From: Fidelibacterota bacterium
GTDB lineage: Bacteria > Fidelibacterota > Marinisomatia > Marinisomatales > UBA1611
DNA: 12,875 nt
Reading direction: 5' to 3'
NCBI GenBank assembly: GCA_012964275.1
Contig: DTUG01000109.1
Span: forward strand, 1-12,875
Below, one piece after another: positions 1 to 6,886 of this stretch (its first letter is position 1; each line of letters opens with the position of its first letter). The notes under the pieces are model-generated. The model was not told the DNA's origin and made no database searches. It was given only the letters and a program-made list of their open reading frames with translations. Both the position numbers and the translations under genes were made by a program.

Positions 1-47
1 GAGGTCAAGTGAGATGTCAATATATGTTACATTAGGGAGAATATTTC

Positions 48-1295
48 CTAATTCGTTGCCAGAGCTTCGTACATATCCCAGATAGGCAGGAAAATTGAAA
101 GGGCCAGGGTCAGGATCATGATACCCATAAATACGGTAATGAACGGTTCAATGGTTGCCGTCAGTTTCTTAACCCGGTCCTTGGTCTCATTATCGACCAT
201 GATTGCGATCTCCTGGAGCATTTCATCCAGCGAGCCGGCATTCTCGCCAACCCGGATCATGGTCAGCATATGAGACGGGAAAAAACTGCTGCCGTGTTCC
301 TTCAGCGATTCAGCAATCTGCTTACCGTGCTCAACATCTCTTTCAGTGTGGATCAATTTTGACTCTATGTACGCATTACCGGCACTCTTGCAGGAAATAT
401 TAATAGCTTCCAGGATGGGAACACCGGTTCGGTCCAGTGTTTCCAGCACATGGCAGAACCGGGAAATCGCCATGCTTTTGATAATGCGGCCAAAGACGGG
501 AGATGACAATAAGAACCGGTGATAAGCAAGCCGGCCGGTCTTGGTTTGAATTGAACGGTAAAATGCAAATGCTAGTACCACCAGTCCAAAGATGACAAAT
601 AATAGATAATCCTGCAGGAACTGGTCAATACCAAGGAGGATTCGAGTGGGCAGGGGCAATTCAATTCTGGTTGAAGAAAAAAGCGTGGAGAAACGGGGTA
701 AAATGAATGTAACGGCATAGATACCTACAAGGACGGTAATGCCCACCACGATCATGGGATAGCGAATGGCCTGTTTTATGCCCATTATCAGTTCCAGGTC
801 ATAGCTGATGAATTCAGCAAGCTGCAGGAGAACCTCATCCAGGACTCCTGCGCTTTCCCCTGCCCTGACGATATTTACAAACATTTCATTGAATACCTTA
901 GGGTGTTTTGCTAAAGCATCGGAGAGTGATATACCTGAATTAATGTCATCAATCACTTTCTTAGTGGCTTTTTGGAGCATGGGGTTGGAGTCATCATCGG
1001 CCATGGATTTCAGGGCTTCCAGCAACGGTACACCCGCCCGGAGCATGACAGAGAGCTGGCGGGTAAAGTTATAGATCGCTGAAGGGGAGACACTTTCAAA
1101 TAAATTGATTTCCAGATCCCAGATGGATTTTTTCTTTACAGTGAGAGAGATGGGTTCCAGGCCAATTCTCTCCAGCTGTTCTATGGCTGCCGGCTTGCCT
1201 GATGCCTGCAGTTCGCCCCGTTCAATGCCATTGCTCGTGTTCCGGGCAATATAAGAAAAATTAAGGACAGAGCTAGTCTGTTTTGCGGAGGCCAT
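48..1295 (-). CDS. pilC: Type IV pilus / type II secretion inner-membrane platform protein (PilC/GspF family)
   Basis: This 415-residue protein is the polytopic inner-membrane platform on which the assembly ATPase acts to polymerise (pseudo)pilins. Two copies of the T2SSF domain are visible: one around residues 75-200 and a second around 278-405. Each begins with a related cytoplasmic helical stretch (FTRQLSVMLRAGVPLLEAL near 77-95 and ISRFCHVLETLDRTGVPILEA near 278-297) and contains the shared RAGESAG / RVGENAG motif (144-150 and 348-354). Membrane segments are predicted at about 178-200, 228-247 and 383-405. Length is typical of the family. The first ~65 residues form the usual cytoplasmic N-terminal region. 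The ATG start lies 23 nt inside the preceding regulator gene and has no strong Shine-Dalgarno, which suggests translational coupling. It is the last complete gene of the minus-strand operon; only 47 bases of window follow, in which I see no gene. PilC and GspF cannot be separated from sequence alone. Confidence 0.95.
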   Translation of the reverse strand: MASAKQTSSVLNFSYIARNTSNGIERGELQASGKPAAIEQLERIGLEPISLTVKKKSIWDLEINLFESVSPSAIYNFTRQLSVMLRAGVPLLEALKSMADDDSNPMLQKATKKVIDDINSGISLSDALAKHPKVFNEMFVNIVRAGESAGVLDEVLLQLAEFISYDLELIMGIKQAIRYPMIVVGITVLVGIYAVTFILPRFSTLFSSTRIELPLPTRILLGIDQFLQDYLLFVIFGLVVLAFAFYRSIQTKTGRLAYHRFLLSSPVFGRIIKSMAISRFCHVLETLDRTGVPILEAINISCKSAGNAYIESKLIHTERDVEHGKQIAESLKEHGSSFFPSHMLTMIRVGENAGSLDEMLQEIAIMVDNETKDRVKKLTATIEPFITVFMGIMILTLALSIFLPIWDMYEALATN

Positions 1296-2670
1296 ACTGA
1301 TCTAGTTTTCTATACAGGGTCATGCGGCTGACGCCCAATTGTTGGGCGGTATGGGTTAGATTCCATCTGTTACGCTCTATACCGGCTTTGATGGCCTTCA
1401 TCTCGATCTCTTTGAGGGTCATGATCGGTTCAGGGATCTCCTGCCCCGGCGACATGCCGTCACTATCGGCTGAGTCTGACGATTGACTGGAGTCTTGTTC
1501 TAACCGTAACTGTTTATCTAATAGGGGTTCAATATCCCTGGCACGCAGATAGGTTTCATCTGAAATAAGTACGGTGCGTTCCAGTGCGTTCTCCAATTCG
1601 CGAACATTCCCGGGCCAGGAATATTCCATAAGCAGTTCCTGCGCATTCGGATTAAAATAGCAGACTGAAGTATGATGTTTATCTTTGAATTTATTCAGGA
1701 TATTGAGCGCGATCAGGGGAATGTCTTCTGGTCGGTCCCGAAGCGGGGGCATCGTCACCGGGAATACATTGATGCGATGGTACAGGTCCTGCCGGAAGGT
1801 TTTTTGACGGATTTTTTCCTGCAGATCCTGGTTTGTAGCCGATATCACCCGGACATCCACGCTCAATGTTTCAGCGCCGCCAACGCGCTCAATTTCTCCG
1901 CTTTCCAGCGCTCGTAATATTTTAGCCTGGAGGGAAGGGCTCATATCTCCGATCTCATCGAGAAAGATTGTACCGCCGTTAGCGGCAATGAATTTTCCAT
2001 CCCGGCGTTCAATCGCACCGGTAAAAGAGCCTCTCTCATGGCCGAATAGTTCACTTTCCAGCAGCTCTGATGGGATGGCTGGACAGTTAACGGCAATAAA
2101 CGGTCGCTGATACCGACGACCATTCCGGTGAATGGTTTTTGCTGTCAGGGTTTTGCCGGTTCCGCTCTCGCCATAAAAGATGGTAATCACGTCCTTGCTC
2201 TGGATCTGCAGCAGCAGCTGGAACACTTTTCGCATAGCCGGAGACACCCCGACCAGGTCGGATAAACCACAGGGGGTCATGTGTTTTTGCTGCCCTTTCG
2301 GTAAACCCTGAACGAATTTTTGAAAATCAGCGGCATTACCAATTAGTTTTTCCAGTTTGTCAACGGATGAATTTTTTGGTTCAAACCAGCCAAAGAGACC
2401 TATTTTGAAATCATCCAACAACTGATTCCTTCGCTCATTGTCGCGTAGCAAACAAATAACCGGAACCTGGCTGTGATTTTTCAATTCACTGATCAGCCTT
2501 GATGGGGATATCAGGGGTAGTTGATCTTCAATAACCACTGCGCAGTATGGATTACTGGAAAGTGCGTTCATCGCGATCATACCATTCTGTACACTATCCA
2601 CGGTTCGACCGGTCTCCTGCAGCATGCTTTCCATTTCTTTAGAGTTTCCAACGTAAAGTATTGTTTGCAT
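1273..2670 (-). CDS. Sigma-54-dependent transcriptional activator with degenerate receiver (NtrC/PilR architecture)
   Basis: 465 residues in the order receiver-like domain (about 1-120), AAA+ sigma-54 interaction domain (about 137-370), acidic Ser/Asp-rich linker (about 388-412), Fis-type helix-turn-helix (about 436-462). The AAA+ core looks intact: Walker A GESGTGKT (167-174), sigma-54 contact loop GSFTGA (214-219, an accepted variant of GAFTGA), Walker B GGTIFLDE (232-239) and arginine-rich sensor/finger region (292-314). It should hydrolyse ATP to remodel sigma-54 holoenzyme. The N-terminal receiver keeps the fold pattern but not the chemistry: the acidic pair is Gly8-Asn9, the phospho-acceptor position is Glu48, the Thr/Ser position is Leu75 and the conserved Lys is Glu97, so ordinary phosphorylation by a histidine kinase is unlikely. 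The gene starts 1 nt after the pilB stop codon and overlaps pilC by 23 nt. In the usual pil layout a PilS/PilR pair is next to pilB-pilC; here no kinase is present. Probable target: sigma-54 promoters of pilin or filament genes (inference). Confidence 0.93.
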   Translation of the reverse strand: MQTILYVGNSKEMESMLQETGRTVDSVQNGMIAMNALSSNPYCAVVIEDQLPLISPSRLISELKNHSQVPVICLLRDNERRNQLLDDFKIGLFGWFEPKNSSVDKLEKLIGNAADFQKFVQGLPKGQQKHMTPCGLSDLVGVSPAMRKVFQLLLQIQSKDVITIFYGESGTGKTLTAKTIHRNGRRYQRPFIAVNCPAIPSELLESELFGHERGSFTGAIERRDGKFIAANGGTIFLDEIGDMSPSLQAKILRALESGEIERVGGAETLSVDVRVISATNQDLQEKIRQKTFRQDLYHRINVFPVTMPPLRDRPEDIPLIALNILNKFKDKHHTSVCYFNPNAQELLMEYSWPGNVRELENALERTVLISDETYLRARDIEPLLDKQLRLEQDSSQSSDSADSDGMSPGQEIPEPIMTLKEIEMKAIKAGIERNRWNLTHTAQQLGVSRMTLYRKLDQYGLRKTD

Positions 2671-2671
2671 A

Positions 2672-4336
2672 TCAATCGCTCACTGTTGTTCCCAGGGTTT
2701 CTATCACTTCTGTAATGGTAGTATCGCCCCTTTTTACCTTTGTAAAACTATCTAATCGGAGGGTGATCATACCTCTTTGAATTGCTTTTGCTCTGATGAT
2801 GTGTGCCGGTGAATTTTTCATGACCAGGTCTGCGATATGATCATCCATCATGAGTAATTCAAAAATGGCAATGCGGCCCCGGTAACCGGTATTGCGGCAG
2901 GCAAGACAACCCTTACCCCGATAAAGCGGTATGGATGTATCAACCTTAATACCCATTTTAGCAATTTCCTCGGGCGTGGCCGGGTATTCTTCACGACAGG
3001 ATGTACATAATCTCCTGACCAGTCTCTGAGCTAAAATTCCCTTCACTGTTGATGTGATCAAAAATGGTTCCAACCCCCAATTCAGCAGCCGCGTAAATCC
3101 TGTTGCCGCATCGTTGGTATGAATAGTACTGAATACCAGATGCCCGGTCAGGGCAGAACGGATGGCCAGCTCTACCGTTTCATCATCACGGATTTCCCCC
3201 ACCATGATAATGTCCGGGTCCTGACGAAGTATCGCCCGCAAGGCAGAAGCGAATGTTACTCCCGATTTCACATTGACCTGGGCTTGGTTGATGTTCTTAA
3301 GGTCAAACTCGATCGGGTCTTCAATGGTTACAATGTTGGCTTCCGGGACTTCCAGTTTGTTCAGTGTTGAATAAAGGGTTGTGGTTTTACCGCTACCCGT
3401 AGGACCGGAAACCAGAATGATTCCCTCGCCACCCACGAGCATGCTCTCGTATTTCTTCAGGATGTCGCTCTCAAATCCGAGGTTAATTAGTGAGTGCAAT
3501 GCCTCGGAAATATTCAATAAACGTAACACACATTTTTCGCCGTGGAGTGTTGGATAGGTAGATATACGCAGGTCCAGGCGCTGGTTATCTGTCTCAAATA
3601 GGATTCGACCATCCTGTGGCCGTCTGGTTTCGGCAATATCCATTTTGGCCATTATTTTAAAGCGGGACAAAAGAGCATTACTAACGGATGATGGCAAATT
3701 TTGGAAATCAGTCAGTTTCCCATCCAGGCGAAAGCGGACCCTGATGTCATTTTCTCGATTTTCAACATGAATATCGCTGGCCCGGTACCGGATACTCTGT
3801 TCAATGATACTATTAACTAATTCTACAATCCTTGATTCATCAATGTCTTCCGGTGCACCGTCTTCCACTGTCCCTATACTTTCCTGTCCAATGAACTTGG
3901 ACATGCCATAGTGCATGTCAATGGCAGCTTCCAACTCGTGTTTAACTGCAATAATCGGTTCCGCCTTAAGTCCTGATGCACTTCGAGCTGCAATAATGGG
4001 TTCTGGATCCACAGGGTCAACCACTGCCACATTCAGGGTATTATTCAATTTAAATAGCGGCAGGACTTTGTATTGGCGTACAATACGTGCCGGGATCATT
4101 TTAATTACTGCTTCGTCGATTTGGTAATGTCCAAGATCTATAACCGGTATTCGTAGCTGCTGGCTTAAAAATCTATTGCGCTCCGGCTCATCTAACAATC
4201 CCATTCCAATTAATATCTCACCGATATAAGCGTCATTTTCTTCTTGTTTCAGAAGTGCCTGGTCAAGTTGAGCCTGCTCGATCTTTTTAGCCTGGATCAG
4301 CAGTTTTCCGATTGTTTGTTTGCCAACTACCGCCAT
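2672..4336 (-). CDS. pilB: Type IV pilus / type II secretion assembly ATPase (PilB/GspE family)
   Basis: A 554-residue hexameric motor ATPase that powers pilus or pseudopilus assembly from the cytoplasmic face. The N-terminal MshEN/T2SSE_N domain (about 1-145) contains two related 24-residue helical motifs (about 8-31 and 37-60). The catalytic core has Walker A GPTGSGKT (311-318), the Asp box around TIEDPIEFDL (337-346), Walker B with IIMVGEIRD (376-384) and the His box STIHTND (403-409). Four cysteines (444, 447, 477, 480) form the zinc-binding CxxC pairs typical of PilB/GspE. I chose the ATG at 4336 rather than an upstream start at 4384: the later one begins one nucleotide after the pilD stop codon and gives MAVVGKQTIGKLL, which fits the family N-terminus, whereas the longer form adds 16 residues encoded inside pilD with no homology pattern. 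The zinc cysteines and MshEN domain favour an assembly motor over a PilT-type retraction motor. PilB versus GspE is not decidable here. Confidence 0.96.
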   Translation of the reverse strand: MAVVGKQTIGKLLIQAKKIEQAQLDQALLKQEENDAYIGEILIGMGLLDEPERNRFLSQQLRIPVIDLGHYQIDEAVIKMIPARIVRQYKVLPLFKLNNTLNVAVVDPVDPEPIIAARSASGLKAEPIIAVKHELEAAIDMHYGMSKFIGQESIGTVEDGAPEDIDESRIVELVNSIIEQSIRYRASDIHVENRENDIRVRFRLDGKLTDFQNLPSSVSNALLSRFKIMAKMDIAETRRPQDGRILFETDNQRLDLRISTYPTLHGEKCVLRLLNISEALHSLINLGFESDILKKYESMLVGGEGIILVSGPTGSGKTTTLYSTLNKLEVPEANIVTIEDPIEFDLKNINQAQVNVKSGVTFASALRAILRQDPDIIMVGEIRDDETVELAIRSALTGHLVFSTIHTNDAATGFTRLLNWGLEPFLITSTVKGILAQRLVRRLCTSCREEYPATPEEIAKMGIKVDTSIPLYRGKGCLACRNTGYRGRIAIFELLMMDDHIADLVMKNSPAHIIRAKAIQRGMITLRLDSFTKVKRGDTTITEVIETLGTTVSD

Positions 4337-4337
4337 C

Positions 4338-5141
4338 TTAAAACATGGTTGTATAGTACCAGTTAAGAATGTAATTGCCGCCACCAGGCGTTTGAGATAA
4401 CCATGTAATAATGGCTCCGGCAGAGATGAATGGTCCGAATGGAATGGGATTTTCCCGGCTGATCTTATTCAATACCAGTAATACAATACTGAAAAATGCC
4501 GCAGTGATAAAACTGAGAAACAGGGTCAGAACTGACCATTCAATGCCAAGAAAAGCACCCAGAACAAACCCCAGTTTTACATCGCCGAAACCCATCGCCT
4601 CTTTCTTAAAAATCCAGTTGCCAAGAATCCCCAGTAGGAATAAAGCCCCTCCAAACCCAAATGCACCCATTAATCCATCTTTCCAGTTGATCGGAATCAG
4701 ATTCAATCCATGAGCCACGACAGCAAGTCCGAGAAAGATCAAGACAAATTCATTGGGAATGATATAATGATCGAAATCAATGAAGGTGATAGCAATCAGC
4801 ATATACGTCAAGGATAGTAACAAGATAAATAATAGTGAAAAACCATAAATGGAATAAAGCAGAACGGACAGAATTCCTGCCAGAGTTTCTACAAAAGGAT
4901 ACCTGAGATTGATCTTTTCAGGACAATAGCGGCATTTCCCGTGCAATAGTATAAAACTCAACAGGGGAATATTATCTTTCATTTGGATCGGTTCTTTGCA
5001 GCTTGGGCAATGAGATCTTGGCTTGACAATTGATAGATCATTTGGAAGTCTGTAAATGATAACATTAAGGAAACTGCCGATAATTAGTCCGATGATAAAT
5101 AAAGCCAGGTAAATTAATGCAGGGTTAATAGGCGGGTTCAA
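4338..5141 (-). CDS. pilD: Prepilin peptidase / N-methyltransferase (PilD/GspO family)
   Basis: A 267-residue polytopic inner-membrane aspartic protease that cleaves the leader of type IV prepilins and pseudopilins and methylates the new N-terminus. The N-terminal methyltransferase-type domain carries two CxxC pairs (Cys45/48 and Cys70/73) preceded by the family pattern IGSFLNVIIYRLP (21-33). The catalytic aspartates are visible in FIDFDHYIIPN (120-130; Asp122/Asp124) and GFGDVKLG (184-191; Asp187), and the conserved NPIPFGPF motif is near 231-238. Seven or eight hydrophobic helices cover most of the chain, and length is normal. The start codon is TTG at 5141-5139. It overlaps the TGA stop of the upstream receiver gene (TTGA, 4-nt overlap) and has an AGGA Shine-Dalgarno 9 nt upstream (plus-strand 5151-5154), so translation is probably coupled. 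Together with pilB and pilC it forms the core needed for filament assembly. Confidence 0.95.
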   Translation of the reverse strand: MNPPINPALIYLALFIIGLIIGSFLNVIIYRLPNDLSIVKPRSHCPSCKEPIQMKDNIPLLSFILLHGKCRYCPEKINLRYPFVETLAGILSVLLYSIYGFSLLFILLLSLTYMLIAITFIDFDHYIIPNEFVLIFLGLAVVAHGLNLIPINWKDGLMGAFGFGGALFLLGILGNWIFKKEAMGFGDVKLGFVLGAFLGIEWSVLTLFLSFITAAFFSIVLLVLNKISRENPIPFGPFISAGAIITWLSQTPGGGNYILNWYYTTMF

Positions 5142-5515
5142 TTGATCGATTCCTGTATTAAACCTAGTATTTCCTTAAACTTAAATGGCTTTGACAGAAG
5201 TTTATCAGCGCCAGATTGGGAAAACACTTTTTCCGTATTCGCTCCCGATGAAGAACTCATGATGATGACCTGGATTTGCTTATAGCGTACATCAAACTTT
5301 AACAACCGGCTAATTTTATATCCGCTTATGCTTGGTAATACATCATTCGCGATGACAACTTGGGGTTTTTCCTGACAGGCACGTAAATAACCCTCATAGC
5401 CGTCTGGTGCAGTAATAACAATCATTCCCCGTTTTTTTAAGCCGTTGGAAATATTTGCCAGGATTGCTTCATCGCTATCCACGACTAGGACCGACTTTTG
5501 GTTCAATTCCGCCAT
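5138..5515 (-). CDS. Stand-alone receiver-domain protein, probably phosphorylation-deficient
   Basis: A 125-residue single-domain response-regulator receiver (CheY-like size) with no output domain. The start SVLVVDSDEAI, the helix-strand alternation and the closing SKPFKFKEIL match the receiver fold; Lys108 (in LLSKPF) is the conserved lysine and Ser97 or Ser98 would take the Thr/Ser position. The phospho-acceptor site is unusual: in VVIANDVLP the residue four before the conserved proline, normally Asp, is Asn57, with Asp58 one residue later. The second residue of the acidic pair is Ser14 (Asp13-Ser14-Asp15). It may therefore act as a protein-protein interaction module rather than a phosphorylated switch, unless Asp58 is used. 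It is the first gene of the pilus operon, overlaps pilD by 4 nt, and has no clear Shine-Dalgarno before its ATG. In pil/gsp systems small receivers (PilG/PilH type) control motors or motility; a similar role is inferred. Confidence 0.9.
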   Translation of the reverse strand: MAELNQKSVLVVDSDEAILANISNGLKKRGMIVITAPDGYEGYLRACQEKPQVVIANDVLPSISGYKISRLLKFDVRYKQIQVIIMSSSSGANTEKVFSQSGADKLLSKPFKFKEILGLIQESIN

Positions 5516-5591
5516 TTTTGTTGAGCGCGGGATACAGTTCTAGGGTACACCCACCACCTCAGATTACCCGAATATAATAACATAAATAGAC

Positions 5592-5597
5592 ATTATA
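5592..5597 (-). promoter_or_regulatory. Possible -10 element for the pilus operon
   Basis: On the minus strand this reads TATAAT exactly, about 77 nt upstream of the ATG of the receiver gene at 5515. A 17-nt spacer puts ACAATT (5620-5615) at the -35 position, a poor match to TTGACA, and TTGAGA lies too close (13-nt spacer). In such AT-rich DNA a perfect hexamer can occur by chance, so this is only a candidate. Confidence 0.25.
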
Positions 5598-5742
5598 AAA
5601 TAAATAAGTGTCTCAATTGTAGACGGTCACTGTGCAAATATATTCTCTTTGGCTTATACTGAGACAGTTATTGCTAAACTATATCCACTATATTGTAACA
5701 GATTCAATTTGAGCTATCGATTGATTCAGCTGGGTTCTTTAT

Positions 5743-5794
5743 CAGAATCATCCGAATTCTTCCCAGAATTAAAACCTCTTTTGGTTTGATTCTG
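5743..5794 (+). repeat. Nested inverted repeats that could form a three-way-junction RNA or a multi-site operator
   Basis: A perfect 8-nt inverted repeat CAGAATCA (5743-5750) / TGATTCTG (5787-5794) encloses two smaller ones: AATTCT/AGAATT (5755-5760 with 5765-5770, loop TCCC) and AACC/GGTT (5773-5776 with 5783-5786, loop TCTTTT). All three stems can form together, giving a closed junction with two arms. Alternatively, the repeated AGAAT half-site (5744, 5765 and inverted copies) may be a protein operator. It lies 75 nt upstream of the kinase start, so it would be in the leader RNA if transcription starts upstream. Stems are short and AT-rich; there is no following T-run, so it is not a standard terminator. 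Confidence 0.4.
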
Positions 5795-5869
5795 GCAGCA
5801 ATAAACTTTTTCCTTGAAAGCATCAATATTTTATCTAAAAAAGTAAACAAATTTTAATCTGAAAGTCTT

Positions 5870-6886
5870 TTGTCGGTTTTTAATACACCTGCCCCCAATT
5901 TATCCAAAAAGGAAATACAATTGATTGTACAAGGCAATTATAAGCTCTCTGTTGATGCGCTAAACCTCACCGGTGAACGGGATCAAAATTTTTTCTTGAT
6001 AGATACCTCTGGGAATGAATACATCCTGAAAGTATTCAACTCTGCCGAGGAAGTTGCTGTGGTAGAGATGCAGAGCCAGGCCATGTTCCATGTAGCTCAG
6101 CTGGATTCTTCCATACAGGTATCATCGCATGTAAAAACCATGGACAGCAGCGATATGTTAGAACATACTCATGAAAATACTGCACACATGATACGTATTG
6201 TAAACAATATACCCGGCAGGTTCCTGAAGGATGTAGATCACAGCGCGGTATCACTGGGTGCCCTGGGTGCTTTTATGGGAAAGCTTGATCACGCCCTTAG
6301 CGGGTTTCATCATCCCGCAGCGAAGCGGGAATTTCCTTGGGATATTCGCTGTATTGGATTTATTGAGACCCATCTTTCGGAACTGGGTGATGGGCATAAG
6401 AAGTCTTTGGTGGATCATTTTCTCAATCAATATAAACAAAATATTCTGCCGAACGAGACCCAACTGAGAAAAGCGGTAATACACAATGATGGGAATGATC
6501 ACAATGTTCTTGTGAATGAAAGTGGAAACACCACAGCAATTATCGATTTTGGGGACATGGTTTATACCTTCATCGCTTGTGAGCCGGCAGTCTGCATAGC
6601 TTATATGGTGTTAGATAAAAAAGACCCGTTCGATGCCGCTGCCCAGGTTCTGGATGGGTACCATCAAGTTTTCCATCTGTCAAGGGATGAGTTAATGGCG
6701 GTAATATATCTGGTTTGTATCCGCTCTTGCATCACGGTGACCATGGCGGCTTATCGTAAAAAATTGTTTCCAGATAATGACTATATTTCAGTTTCAGATA
6801 GACAGGCTTGGGAATTTTTAACCTATATGCAAAAGGAAGACCTAAACGATTGGGCAGAAAAATTATTACAATATGTTAACTCATAA
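5870..6886 (+). CDS. APH-fold amino-alcohol kinase, hydroxylysine/ethanolamine kinase type
   Basis: A 338-residue kinase of the aminoglycoside-phosphotransferase/choline-kinase fold, predicted cytoplasmic. The N-lobe has LTGERDQNFFL (33-43) and the ATP-binding lysine Lys54 in YILKVFN. The C-lobe has the catalytic Brenner motif VIHNDGNDHNVLV (203-215; catalytic Asp207, Asn212) and the metal-binding IIDFGDMVYT (224-233; Asp226). ERDQNF, IHNDxNDxNVLV and IDFGDMVYT are the signature of the group that includes human hydroxylysine kinase (HYKK/AGPHD1) and the kinase part of bacterial kinase-aminotransferase fusions. The next gene is the matching phospho-lyase, overlapping by 14 nt, so the pair probably phosphorylates and then eliminates an amino alcohol. 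The start is TTG at 5870 with only a weak GAAAG before it and an in-frame TAA at 5855. A second in-frame TTG at 5921 has a better AAGGA 7 nt upstream but would drop 17 residues that fit the family N-terminus. Substrate unproven: hydroxylysine or ethanolamine are the leading candidates. Confidence 0.87.
   Translation: MSVFNTPAPNLSKKEIQLIVQGNYKLSVDALNLTGERDQNFFLIDTSGNEYILKVFNSAEEVAVVEMQSQAMFHVAQLDSSIQVSSHVKTMDSSDMLEHTHENTAHMIRIVNNIPGRFLKDVDHSAVSLGALGAFMGKLDHALSGFHHPAAKREFPWDIRCIGFIETHLSELGDGHKKSLVDHFLNQYKQNILPNETQLRKAVIHNDGNDHNVLVNESGNTTAIIDFGDMVYTFIACEPAVCIAYMVLDKKDPFDAAAQVLDGYHQVFHLSRDELMAVIYLVCIRSCITVTMAAYRKKLFPDNDYISVSDRQAWEFLTYMQKEDLNDWAEKLLQYVNS

Larger units (their letters stand above)
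5516..5869. promoter_or_regulatory. AT-rich divergent intergenic region between the two operons
   Basis: This 354-nt stretch separates two divergently transcribed operons and must hold both promoters and any shared control. I see no open reading frame with a plausible start, no tRNA-like sequence and no strong intrinsic terminator. Composition is clearly more AT-rich than the flanking genes. It contains a perfect TATAAT on each strand (minus strand at 5597-5592, plus strand at 5573-5578), though neither has a convincing -35 partner at the standard distance. I find no clear sigma-54 consensus (TGGCAC-N5-TTGC). It also holds a nested set of inverted repeats at 5743-5794 and a 7-nt inverted repeat TGTCTCA/TGAGACA (5609-5615 with 5660-5666). 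Confidence 0.7.

Noticed and set aside
1..47. Possible start of a pilin gene downstream of pilC
   Set aside because: On the minus strand the only ATG is followed at once by TAA; nothing coding can be supported in 47 bases.
4337..4384. An upstream ATG would extend PilB by 16 residues into pilD
   Set aside because: The extra residues have no family pattern and overlap pilD by 47 nt, while the ATG at 4336 sits one nucleotide after the pilD stop and gives the expected N-terminus.
5516..5869. Possible sigma-54 promoter for the pilus operon
   Set aside because: I looked for GG-N10-GC elements on both strands; the best GGC...TTGC pair (5651 and 5671) has the wrong spacing.
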